DNA from: Polytrichum commune
Lineage: Eukaryota; Streptophyta; Polytrichopsida; Polytrichales; Polytrichaceae
Direction: 5' to 3'
DNA: 64,000 bases
Assembly: GCA_950295325.1 (NCBI GenBank)
Contig: OX485803.1
Coordinates: forward strand, 53,957,554 to 54,021,553
In this document: positions 37,601 through 47,333 of the stretch, piece by piece
How positions within the stretch are numbered: the first letter of the stretch is position 1
Layout: every line of letters starts with the position of its first letter
The notes under the pieces: model-generated
The model's input: only the letters and a program-made list of their open reading frames with translations
Databases searched by the model: none
Told to the model about the DNA's origin: nothing
Position numbers and translations under genes: made by a program

Positions 37601-38820
37601 ATTACTTGGAACTCTTTCAAAATGGATATTTAGAGGAGGGGGGAATAACTTTGCTAAAATTAATTTGTATCACGATATGCAAGAGAATGCTCTATTAAAC
37701 CAACAATGATCTTGATCAAATAATTACATGTACGTGTTGCAATTCAGAACATACAATACTAAGATAGTAGGCACTTGGAACAAATAAAACATTTTTGATT
37801 ACTAACTAACAAAAGGTTCGCATTTCCACGTCATTGGAGAATTTTATGTCCTTGTCCCAAAAGTGGCTCCCATTTGTTTGAATTTGTTTTGGCTGTCCTT
37901 CATCTAACATCATAAGACAAGAAGATGATTTTTTAATAATAAAAAGTATGATGCAATATCATTGCACCCTATACTTTGGAGGTGAACATGAAAGGTTGTT
38001 TTACTCTTAATATTAAAATATTGTCACGTGTGGATGTTATTGTTAGGAATGATTGGATTTCACCTATAACATGTTTGGATGAAGCGATCCTCTAGTTAGC
38101 TCACTCCAAGCACAAAGTGACCATCATTCATTTGTTAAATACACCCGTGCACGTGGAGCATTCTTGCTAACTCCCACTAGCAAGATTTTAAGCTTCAAAG
38201 AGCACAATGGAGTTTGAGAATCATCTCGGTTCAACATATCAATTCTTTTTACAATTCGATGACTCAGTGATACCAAGGGGATTTGACAAACATCTCATGC
38301 TCGATGAGTTCCCTAGTCATATTAGTGAATGGGTTTCTTCTTTTGAATTTGGTGACTTAATTGTCCTTGCATTATAGTAAATCGTGGACTCCATAATAAA
38401 CTAGATGCAAACTAGCAATGAAGTGGTTTCATTTTAATATTCTTCACATTGATTGTGTAAGTTGCAAATTCTTTGGATCAAAGTTTTCAAAATGAGCCCT
38501 TATAACTACCCAATCTAAAATTGATGAGTATATATATACTTGGAATCTTTTAAGTGAATGAATCTTCTAATTGAACATTAGAGTGGTTGTGTTCATTCAT
38601 TACCAATTGCATACTCACACAATTCATCACCAGTCACAAAAAATCATCTCATGTGATAAAACCATGTATGTTTTTTCTTGAAATTTTCTAACTGTTGCAT
38701 TAAGAGATTTCCATGTGAATATGCGTGACCACAAAAATAAGATGCCTTGAACTAGCTCAATTTATGTCAAAATATATGATAAATCTTCAATTCTGACAAA
38801 GTAGCATAATTTATGGTACA
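25623..38820. other. 13-kb intergenic region without recognisable genes
   Basis: No open frame has family resemblance; the longest are about 80-105 codons. Simple repeats are present, such as (AAAAT)n near 31335-31363 and a G-run at 32068-32081. The block 29.2-31.1 kb has a more even base composition than its neighbours and may be an old element. I can name none. Confidence 0.45.
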
Positions 38821-38829
38821 CAACTTGAT
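38821..38829. repeat. 9-bp target duplication of the giant MULE, left copy
   Basis: CAACTTGAT recurs exactly at 54062-54070, just outside the matching terminus. Nine bases is the most common duplication length for Mutator-like elements. Confidence 0.8.
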
Positions 38830-38868
38830 TGGGCGTTGCTAGGGCATGAGCGTAGAGCGTAGAGCGTA
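38830..38868 (+). repeat. Left terminal inverted repeat of the giant MULE
   Basis: It begins TGGGCGTTGCTAGG and continues into three GAGCGTA heptads at 38848-38868. The last 25 bases match the right end exactly when inverted. A further GAGCGGAGAG phrase follows at 38884. Confidence 0.82.
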
Positions 38869-39284
38869 CATTTTCTGAATTTTGAGCGGAGAGGAATTAT
38901 TTTTAGTAATTTGTTGTCCAAAAATAGAAAAATTATTTTTGGGAAACGTATATTCATCAGAATATTCGAATATTATAGTCTTATGACCGTGGAATTCAGT
39001 ACCCATAACCGTGCAAAATGGGCTTGACATGGAATAAATTTATCTGTGACCGAGTTTTGGAGGAAATAGAAGACTTCATTGAATAGAACTAAAAGGACAC
39101 ATGTTCACGGAACAACACAAGTGAAGGACAAGTACAAGTGATTCATAAAGTTAACATAGCGAACAAATAATATATATTTATATATACGTATTCACTAAAT
39201 TGTGAAAATACATAGAGTGACGTGTGTCATACACGTTTATGAAAAAGAACATATATATGAGACTAATAAATAAATCTGCTGAAT

Positions 39285-42200
39285 TTAAACTGTAGCATGG
39301 GCTAAGATCCCCCTTTCAAGAATTGTTTTCACCTCCTTGAAACTGAGGGTAGGCGCATGCATGAAGAGGTCATGGTCGGCCTCTAGTTTGCAGACTTGTA
39401 CGTAGAGATAGTAAAGATGCTTACAAGGTCGGAATGGACACCCGCGTCTACCCAGCTTAGCCATTGTCTCTTTAAACGCCGGGCAATTGCAGTCTGGGTA
39501 GGCACTGATTGAGAGATGGTAAACTGACTCCGTGGGAGCTGGTTTAGATTGCAAAGTTACAACGCATCCAAAACCGGGTTGAGGTATCATTACTACCTTC
39601 AGAATACTTGCCTTCATTGCTCTAGCGGAATCAATGTTCTGCATGTGCTTCAAACTGGCACAAGTGATTGAGCGGCGCATGTTCTTTGATTTTCGTGTTT
39701 TTGGATAAACGTCCGCATTATCTGGCATTGGAACCTGTGACAGATCCGGTGGCGGTGCTACACTGTTGAACGTGCGGCTCATAGGAACGCTTTGCTTTTG
39801 GGGAAGTTGAAATCCCGCATTCTCCAACGCCTCAATCTCGGAACATGTGAGATTGGTCCCTATCTTCACAGGCCAAACCGATGGGATGGGAGGTCGTTCC
39901 TCGTAATCCGAAAATGGCTCTATCCATCGTCGACGATGCCCCTTCACACACCTCTCAATATCGTCAGCACAGAAAAAAAACTGCTCCACCACCTTCTGGT
40001 TACCTTTTTGAGGGTGGGTCCAAAGGCTAGTGTATGTGGGAGTTGGGGTGCTCTTCCCGTTTTGGACGATACGGGATGTACACTTCTTTCGAGTGACAGC
40101 CATCTACGCCCAACAAGCCTTCGCAGAAACCTTATTAAGTCGGGCAATGTGCCATAGCTTCTCATTCACACGAGTCTCCTCCACGGCCGTCACCCGTCCA
40201 ATATCTATGCCAGTTGAGGCAGGGGGCTGTGTTGGGCGTTCCACTTCCACTTGAACTTCCTCCTGGATGGTACTCAGATTTTGAGCACGAGCACGTGTCA
40301 CCCTCCGACCCACTCGAGGACGTGAAAAATTAACAGTGTCTGGCCTATGAGTTTCTTCTTCGGCGCCAAGGGGAAGATCCGGCTTCCGTTTCCTCGACCC
40401 AAAAACCTCAGCTCCTTCGAGGTGTGCGTCTCGAGTACAGGAATCTTCGGCTCCGGGCATGTTCAAGACGGCTGCGTTCAGGGTAGTCGGATCCCCGGTT
40501 CGGTGAGCTCGGCGTTGGGCTGTCCGAAGTCGAAGTTCTTCTCTCGAGGGTCCAGAGCCTACCGCTCCACCTTTGAGGTATTGATAGTACCCCACCACTT
40601 GCAGGAATGCTCTAACGTAATCGTCGACGGCTGCTACGTAGAGATCGCCACCCCTATTGCCGGACACTTGCAACCATTTGTTGTGAACGGTCTCAGCAAG
40701 GTTGCAAGAGGGCATTTCAGCTAGTTCATCCGGAGAAAGTTTCTTCTCCTGTACGAAGGCAATTGGTTAAGAAATGTTCGGAAACTCAAGTGAGCAAGGA
40801 GGAGTCGTGGTGGGCCATGCCATTTAAAAGCAAAAGATTTAATATTGTTTAGATACTACATTAGACGCAGAGAAAAAAGTGCAAACTTAAAGAATTGAAT
40901 AATTTGAATGAAAGAGTGTATACTTACCAGTTCCATGAAACCACCCCACTGCATGTATCGGAAATGCCAAAACGCAAGCCAATGGTTCAAATGGTGGAGG
41001 CCTGCGTCAGAGGTGGCACCCGAAGATGTCCACCAGGCTTTGATTGCCAAATAACGTGTTTCAGCCTCTGCCACAGACCATGCATCTTTGTACTGCATAC
41101 ACAATTTCTTATGTTGATCTTGCAATTCGTGCACGATGTATTGTTTGGTGTGTTTTTGTAGGGATTGCGCCCAATGGAAATAACACGTTCGCTCGCGGCC
41201 TTCCATGGGTATTTTTGGGTATCCGGATCCGTATATGATACGCACAGCGTTCCAATTGGCTTGAACACTATCCGCCATGAAACCTTTGAACTGCAGCTTG
41301 TGTATTCTATGCCTACCCATGACGTGGTTAAGGTTCTTCCAGAACACGAGTTGAGCATCTTTGTCCTCATACTGGAAATCACAGCAAACAATGGTGAGTA
41401 CACGTTGGTAAGAGGAGTCGTACACGTGGCAGGCCATGGTGGTCCAGTTGGCAACTCGTTTGACATGGTCAAACATCATCCATGAGTGCTCTAAATCGCC
41501 GCTAGGTTGCATTCGGCGGACAAGGTCAACACCGCTGCCAGGTCCCACCTCGGACATCTTGAATATGAAGACCTTGTCGGAGTCGTCAACTTGGCCTGGA
41601 AACATGTTTCGTTGCACGTAGGCCCAGTTGCTAAGCCCTCTAAGCTTAGTGATGCCATCAAGAACGCCATATCTGCGTAGATACTTGAAACTGTAGACAC
41701 AGTTTTTTAAGTTAAGGGAGTTGAGCTCCTTGCAGCATTGGAAGATAGGCTCTAGCTGTTCCAGAGAAAGTAAGGTGGGAGGGTCGTCTTCTTCGCGGAG
41801 CAAGACGTTACCTAAAACATCCTTGCTAGTTTCCAAGACTATTTTGGAAATGGTAGCTTGCAGGTTGCGCTCAACATGTTGTTCGATCAAATCGTCTATT
41901 ATCTTCCGCGTGCCCCTATAGTCTCCTACCTTGACAGGATGTTTATGGTTGCCTACATGGACGCAAGCACGCTCTTGCGTATCATCTCCAAAAACGTAGA
42001 AGATTTTTGCATCACAAGAGGCTACACAAAAAGGAGGTTCTTTACAGATCTTACAGACTATTGTTGAAGTTGGAGGTGGAGCGTCTGCAACAGGGAAGGC
42101 ATCTTTGGAAGAACCTTCGAACTCGACCTCATTCACTCCAGATGCGCGTTCAGGCCGCTGCAGAAACCCACATTTGGGATTGTGGCATTGAAGATGACCT

Positions 42201-42454
42201 ACACAGTTAGACGACCGGAATGACAGCCCCAACGTATTACTGATGTTAGTAGTCATAGTCTTTGTCCACATATGGCCATCGTAACGTTTGTCCATACCTT
42301 CCATAGATTTAGCATTCATCTGGACGGCAGATGGAAGGGTGGGAGGAAGAATGAAGATTACATCCCCATTGAACGACGGTGGCAAGAAATCTACGTTCTC
42401 AGTACGGATGGAATCATAGTTCAGTTTTTTAAGGACTGACTTGCTTCCAGGCAT
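39285..42454 (-). pseudogene. MULE-type transposase with SWIM zinc finger, one in-frame stop
   Basis: Exon 1 is 42454-40928 (509 codons) and exon 2 is 40748-39285 (488 codons with the final stop), joined by a 179-bp GT-AG intron that keeps the frame. Residues 84-95 and 134-147 hold cysteine clusters and ACVHVGNHKHP at about 163-173 ends in HxH, resembling WRKY/GCM or FLYWCH-type DNA-binding fingers. The catalytic region has VYDSSYQRVLTI (Asp346), FMADSVQANWNAV (Asp395) and RTCYFHW (CxxH), the usual MULE pattern. A SWIM finger (CNC near 39490, then CKH) lies near the C-terminus. A single TAG at 40104-40106 interrupts exon 2. The next codon is ATG in the same frame. It would cut and paste the element by binding its termini. 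The family call is good; the third acidic residue is not assigned. Confidence 0.85.
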
Positions 42455-42489
42455 ACTACCCAGGGAACGAAGGGAGGGAAGAATGTTTA

Positions 42490-43038
42490 TTAGTTTAGTA
42501 GTTTGCGAAGGTATAAGGAAAGGAGTAGTCCTACGTGAATCTTGAGAAGAGGAGGGAGATGGATGCTTAGCATAGACCGGATTGATGGATGGGAAGGCCT
42601 CCCCTCATCATCAGAAGAATCGGACAAATCGATGCTAACGCGGAGACCTGGTTTGATCTTGATACGAGACAGTAAGGGGGCTTCAGTGCACAGTGTGGAG
42701 GAACTGCGAGGAGTGAGTAGGACTGTAGAAGCGTTCATGGACTCCGACAAGCCAAAGACGCGATACCTTCCGGGCTTGAGTTTCCAAACGCGAGCATTAT
42801 TATCTAACGTTACGGGCTGGACGTATAAGGAATAAAAGACATTTCGAGTTTCCGGATCGACAACATCTGTCTCTAACCACAAGCTGTCAGCATCGAAACC
42901 ATAACGAATGGATAGCCACTGGGGAGTGAGATCAACAGTTCCATCAGGGCCAGTAGGTATGCATGTAGGGATAAGAGATCCAGGAGAAACAAGTTCGATG
43001 GCATCGAAGAGTGGAGCTTGGACAGTAGCGGAAGACAT
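42490..43038 (-). CDS. Unknown MULE-borne protein or upstream exon of the transposase
   Basis: From ATG at 43038 there is an open frame of 182 codons. It contains WLSIRYGFDADSLWLETDVVD, KPGRYRVFGLSES and the acidic patch DLSDSSDDEG near residue 155. I recognise no domain. It ends 35 bp before the transposase ATG, in another frame. The minus-strand stretch 42530-42450 has possible intron signals (GTAGGA, CTAATAAAC, a pyrimidine run and TAG), so part of it may be an exon spliced to the transposase, although the simplest join does not keep the frame. Confidence 0.5.
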   Translation of the reverse strand: MSSATVQAPLFDAIELVSPGSLIPTCIPTGPDGTVDLTPQWLSIRYGFDADSLWLETDVVDPETRNVFYSLYVQPVTLDNNARVWKLKPGRYRVFGLSESMNASTVLLTPRSSSTLCTEAPLLSRIKIKPGLRVSIDLSDSSDDEGRPSHPSIRSMLSIHLPPLLKIHVGLLLSLYLRKLLN

Positions 43039-43200
43039 TGAGAAACAATTTGACAAAGCTATGTGAATGCATTTGCAAAAGGGGGATTGAAAAAACATAA
43101 TGGGATATATACATGAGAGGTTGATGAAATCGTTGGACATCCCAGACATGTACAGGATGTAGTCAGAAAATGTTTGGTTAATTATGGGAAATATTAAGAA

Positions 43201-43638
43201 TCATGGAGTGCCAGACGAAAATGGGGCATTTTCCATATGGGGCCCTTTGCCATATTTCTCACCGTCATGTTTATGACAATGGTCAATCCCTAAACTACGA
43301 ACTGCAGTGCATCCTACGCAATCGAGTTTCTGACCTTTGGCACTCCTTAATATGGATCTAGAGTAAGTGCCAGGTTTAATAATCCCTGTTCTAGAATAGG
43401 CATGAATCTTGAAAGTAGACTTGTTTTGTATCAGTGTTGCATCAACTGCCCGCAAAGATGGAGTCTGTGGTTTAGGAGTGTGAACGACGACCGCCGGAGT
43501 AACTAAGCAGTCAGGAGGGTTGGCAATCTTCATGTTGTTGACGTCTGCAGAACCATCGATGGACAACATGGTGTGAAGTTGAGATGAACTAGGAGCACCT
43601 AATGGAGCAAGGCTTGGGAGACGTGAGTCAGTACCCAT
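43201..43638 (-). CDS. Unknown MULE-borne protein with Cys/His motif
   Basis: The frame from ATG at 43638 has 145 codons. Its C-terminal half holds GTYSRSILRSAKGQKLDCVG and then CVGCTAVRSLGIDHCHKHDG, that is, a CxxC pair followed by DHCH. That pattern resembles a treble-clef or endonuclease VII-like HNH site, but the motif is too short to be sure. A TATA-like box lies about 55 bp upstream. It could be the first exon of the transposase transcript or a separate gene. It has no premature stop. Confidence 0.5.
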   Translation of the reverse strand: MGTDSRLPSLAPLGAPSSSQLHTMLSIDGSADVNNMKIANPPDCLVTPAVVVHTPKPQTPSLRAVDATLIQNKSTFKIHAYSRTGIIKPGTYSRSILRSAKGQKLDCVGCTAVRSLGIDHCHKHDGEKYGKGPHMENAPFSSGTP

Positions 43639-43689
43639 TGGAGAAGAATATGATGAGATGACATGAAGGAAAGGGTACCAATAATTGGG

Positions 43690-43699
43690 TATTATATAC
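43690..43699 (-). promoter_or_regulatory. TATA-like box for the leftward MULE genes
   Basis: On the minus strand GTATATAATA lies 52-61 bp upstream of the ATG at 43638. This spacing allows a short leader. It is a sequence match only. Confidence 0.4.
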
Positions 43700-43701
43700 A
43701 C

Positions 43702-44299
43702 CTTGGGTAGACACCAATACCCAAATATATGACAACCTATTAGATTAATTAATAGTCAATATTTATTCATGTCAATTCTAGACAACCTGTTTCATGTAGG
43801 ATTAGAATGTACTCCAGTAATAGTCATTACTTTATGACCACCAAATATGATACATGTCAGTATAGACTAATTTTCCTACGCACTAAAAAATAACTCATTC
43901 TTGATAACCTAATATATGCTATGCCGAAATGATGAAGTTAAACCCTAAAGGTGTATGTACCTTTTATGGAAAAATAATAAATTTGAAAATTTGTGGAGGC
44001 CGTCATTGTCAAGAGAGATGCATAAATATATCGACAAATTCGAAATAGATTAGTAACTGATGTCAGTGTTGTCAGTGATCTAATCTCGGATACCGCGTTT
44101 TATTAAACGCGGGAATATAATTCGATGACATAGCTTGATAGAAATTAAATACAAAAGAAAGGGATACGGAGGACTAGCTTGGGAGACATGAACGTACGAT
44201 TAGTTCCGGGAGGAGCATCTCGTAAGAGTAGCTAGTGTGCATGAGAGTTTGTGTAGGAGCAGAGAAGTTCGGGCATTGGTGGGGCATCGAGACACACAC
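43702..44299. promoter_or_regulatory. Divergent intergenic region inside the MULE
   Basis: About 600 AT-rich bases separate the leftward and rightward gene groups. There is no gene in it. A bidirectional promoter is the natural inference from the gene orientation. Confidence 0.45.
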
Positions 44300-45419
44300 A
44301 TGAAGGAAACATGGCACACAACAGTCTCTTCAGCGGAGCCGTCACGGAAGCCTAGGAAGAGGAGGGGCAAGACGAACTTCAGCAACTCGAAGCAGAAGAG
44401 GCGCGATGCGAAGGATCTGAAGAAGAAGGACACCCCAAGCATTGAGGGTCGTGGAACTCCATCGAACTTGAGCGATGAAACGGGAGAGGATCATGGAGGA
44501 ACTTGGAGAGGGAGGTGTAAAATACGGTCGTTACACCTAGAGTCGATAGCAGAAGCTGAGGACGCGGGCAAGATTCACGGGACCTCAGTTGCAACAGCGA
44601 TGGACGAGAGCAAACAAGAGAAGGAATCGAGTAGCAGAGCGAGTGATGCTAGTAAGATGGATTCACCTCAGCAGACAAGTGATCCTCCCGCGGACGATGT
44701 AAGTGTTTTCCTTGGAGGCTTAAGCTTCTGTTGAAATCCTAATCATTGCAGTAGTTTGAACTAACGCGAGATATGTTTGTGATTCATTAGCGAAAAGATA
44801 GCCCTGATAGCGGACATATCTATAGAGACACGGATGATATAGAATTTCCTGATCACGAAGTGACAGCTTTAGAGGGAGAAGAGAAGCGCACAAATTGTAT
44901 TACACCGGCTATGCGGGGAGGCACGGGACATCTGATGGAAGCAAGAGCGCCAAACAAAGAGGCCTCGAAGGAGCAACGCAAAAAAACTCGATCGGAGACA
45001 CTCGATGATTCACAAGTAAGACAATCATTCCATTTGCATCTAGACTTCTCATTGCTGACTGAACATGAAACTGCATTCAGCTAAATTTCCCGGCTTTTGA
45101 TAGAGGTGAGAAATTCACCAATCCCACAGATCCGTGGGATTGGAGAATGTATTTCTTGTTGGGAACAACAATTTACTCCCGATTCATCAGATTAAATTTT
45201 GCCTACCACATCAAGCAACGATACCGACATTCATCAATCCTACGGATCTGTGGGATTGATGCATGTGCATATATTTTTACATCGGAACTAACATTCATCA
45301 ATCCCACAGATCCATGGGATTGGCAAGTGTTTACGCAGTTGAGCAACGATGCCGACATTCACCAATCCCACGGATCCGTGGGATTGATGCATGTGCATAC
45401 ATTTTTACATCGGAGCTAA
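44300..45419 (+). CDS. Basic, probably nuclear protein of the MULE, unknown function
   Basis: Exons 44300-44698 (133 codons) and 44791-45015 (75 codons) are joined by a clean GTAAGT...TTAG intron in phase. The first exon is very basic (PRKRRGKTNFSNSKQKRR, DLKKKD), suggesting nuclear or DNA-binding location; the second is hydrophilic. After a donor at 45016 two outcomes are possible. A third exon at 45081-45419 keeps the frame and would translate the first palindromic repeats as NPTDPWDW. Alternatively, splicing in the same phase to 49091 would fuse these exons to the ParB-methyltransferase gene. I recognise no domain. Confidence 0.55.
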
Positions 45420-45767
45420 CATTCATCAATCCCACGGATCCGTGGGATTGGCAAGTGTTTGCGCAGTTGAGCAACGATACTGACATTCATCAATCCCACG
45501 GATCCTTGGGATTGGCAAGTGTTTACGCAATTGGGCAACGATGCCGACATTCACCAGTCCCACGGATCCGTGGGATTAATGCATGTGCATACATTTTTAC
45601 ATCGGAGCTAACATTCATCAATCCCACGGATCCGTGGGATTGAATAGTATGCACATTGTCATGTAACAAGACAAACATTAATCACACGGATCCGTAGGAT
45701 AGGAGAATGTTTACATTCATGGGCAGCGGGGCCCACGTCTTGCAATCCCACGGATCCGTGGAATTGA
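45120..45767. repeat. Array of ten GATC-centred palindromes with 64-bp period
   Basis: The unit is a 22-bp palindrome made of AATCCCACGGA and its complement. Copies start at 45120, 45236, 45300, 45364, 45428, 45492, 45556, 45620, 45680 and 45744, so spacing is 64 bp except for the first (116) and one at 60. Spacers come in two types, one with GCATGTGCATACATTTTTAC and one with CAAGTGTTTACGCAGTTGAG, partly alternating. The arms vary, but GATC is kept in all ten. A further copy without GATC lies at 48979-49000. The array may be a protein-binding or methylation target, or an intronic satellite. Confidence 0.93.
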
Positions 45768-45949
45768 TGAATGTGCATAAAATCTCACAGAGGAGGCTAT
45801 AGTCTTCAATCCTACGGGTTTTTATTTTGCCAAAAAGTGACATTTTTCATGAATTTTTCCTATTTTTTTCATGATAAGTCAGTAAACTTTATGAATTACG
45901 AGAATCTATACACCATTTTCTTGAAAATAATCTAGTCTGTTTGGAACTA

Positions 45950-46349
45950 CACTAAATAGGTTGATTAGTGTTAGATGAAGATTAGTGTTAGAGCCAATAG
46001 TTACCCAAAACACTAAATGTCACTTGAAAGTACAATTAGTGTTAGAATTTCTTTTGTCTTTATTTTGCATTATCTGAGTTGGGTTCTATTAAGTTTAAAT
46101 TTTTGTAATATCAAATTCCTAGCATATTACATTTTATATGAGGCTCACATATCCTACCTCCAATTCTTCATTTGAAGATCTACAAAAAAATCATCTAACA
46201 CTAAATGCGCTTATGTAAATATTCAAAGTTACTAATTGGTACAAATAGTGTTAGAGTTGACATTTGATGTTCTAACACTATGAAGACAATTGACATTTAG
46301 CGTTTTCGTCGACTATTAGTGTTTCCAACACTAATCAACATATTTAGTG
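45950..46349. mobile_element. CACTAAATAGG MITE, second copy, inside the MULE
   Basis: The 400-bp element has the same termini as 19560-19897 but lies in inverted orientation relative to it. The left end is CACTAAATAGGTTGATTAGT and the right end is a slightly diverged inverted copy. TA precedes it, but AA follows, so the duplication is not preserved. It interrupts the MULE, so it inserted later. Confidence 0.85.
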
Positions 46350-47164
46350 AAGTCCGCCGACTGGAAGGAAGGGGAATCTTTTGAGCTGCCCAAGGGTGAG
46401 AGGCGGGCAGCGGAAAAATAGGAGGCCTTGAGGGGGGTCCGGGGAGAGCTGGGGCTTCTCTCTCATTTCTCTCTCTCCCCCCCTCAGGCTAGCTGAGAAA
46501 CTCTCAGGGCTAAGCCCTACCGGTTTTGGAAGCCGGGAAGAGGGTGCAGTCACGGGAGGTGAGAGGAAGGTCTGCGGGCAAGGGGGCACCAAGAGCGGTG
46601 CTGCTAGCTGCAAAGATGGGGAGTGGAGAATGAGAGGACTGTCAAATCCACAACGCTGCACAGAAAAGTTCGAGAGGAGCAAGAGGGCTTCTCAAGATAG
46701 ATAGATAGATAGATAGATCAGGGGAGAGAGTCATCATACATGAGCTTCATGGTGAAGTAGCCTGCCTCCACTCAAATCACTTCACATGCTTTCCATTTCG
46801 CCTTCCTGCTATATTTTGGATTTTTGCATTTAGCTACGAGCAGGAACCTCATCTCTAATTTACCAGGACCCATCTGTTGAGCTGGTGCAGCCCTGAGCTA
46901 AATCATCTTCTTCCCGCACTGATCAACATCAGTTGGGCATGCATGCACTGATCAAATTAGGTTTTAGTGGTGTTGGGTCCGTGCGACTCAATAGATGCAA
47001 AAATGAATTAGGTGTTTTAGCAGACGGAGTGTGCGAGCTGAATCCCTCCTCTAAGGTGCTCCAAGTTATTGGCCAACGCTCAGGGTTACATACGGCCATA
47101 TGCTTAGCCTGAAGCAATATGAAGAATCATGCTTCAGATTGGCAGACGTTGCTGCCTTTACATA
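46350..47164. other. GC-rich block between two MITE segments
   Basis: This 815-bp segment is richer in G and C than its surroundings and includes a (GATA)n tract near 46697-46716. It lies between two directly repeated 169-bp MITE halves. Its texture resembles a captured gene or leader fragment, but the open frames (up to 112 codons, minus) are not recognisable. Confidence 0.4.
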
Positions 47165-47333
47165 CTACAAAAAAATCATCTAACACTAAATGCGCTTATG
47201 TAAATATTCAAAGTTACTAATTGGTACAAATAGTGTTAAAGTTGACATTTGATGTTCTAACACTATGAAGACAATTGACATTTAGCGTTTTCGTCGACTA
47301 TTAGTGTTTCCAACACTAATCAACATATTTAGT
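47165..47333. repeat. 169-bp duplicate of the MITE right half
   Basis: It matches 46180-46348 with one mismatch in 169 bp. Both copies run from CTACAAAAAAATCATC to TATTTAGT. The left half of the MITE is missing, so it arose by segmental duplication rather than by separate transposition. Confidence 0.92.

Noticed and set aside
40347-40724. 125-codon plus-strand frame opposite transposase exon 2
   Set aside because: It is the antisense of a coding exon with a supported splice junction, and has no recognisable domain.
45263-45643. 126-codon open frame across the palindromic array
   Set aside because: It reads the same 64-bp unit in rotating frames without a start or splice context, so it is a by-product of a repeat lacking stops.
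45120-45767. CRISPR-like array of 22-bp repeats with regular spacers
   Set aside because: The setting is a plant nuclear genome, there are no cas genes, spacers are not unique (two types recur), and the repeats are symmetric palindromes. It is a tandem satellite-like array.
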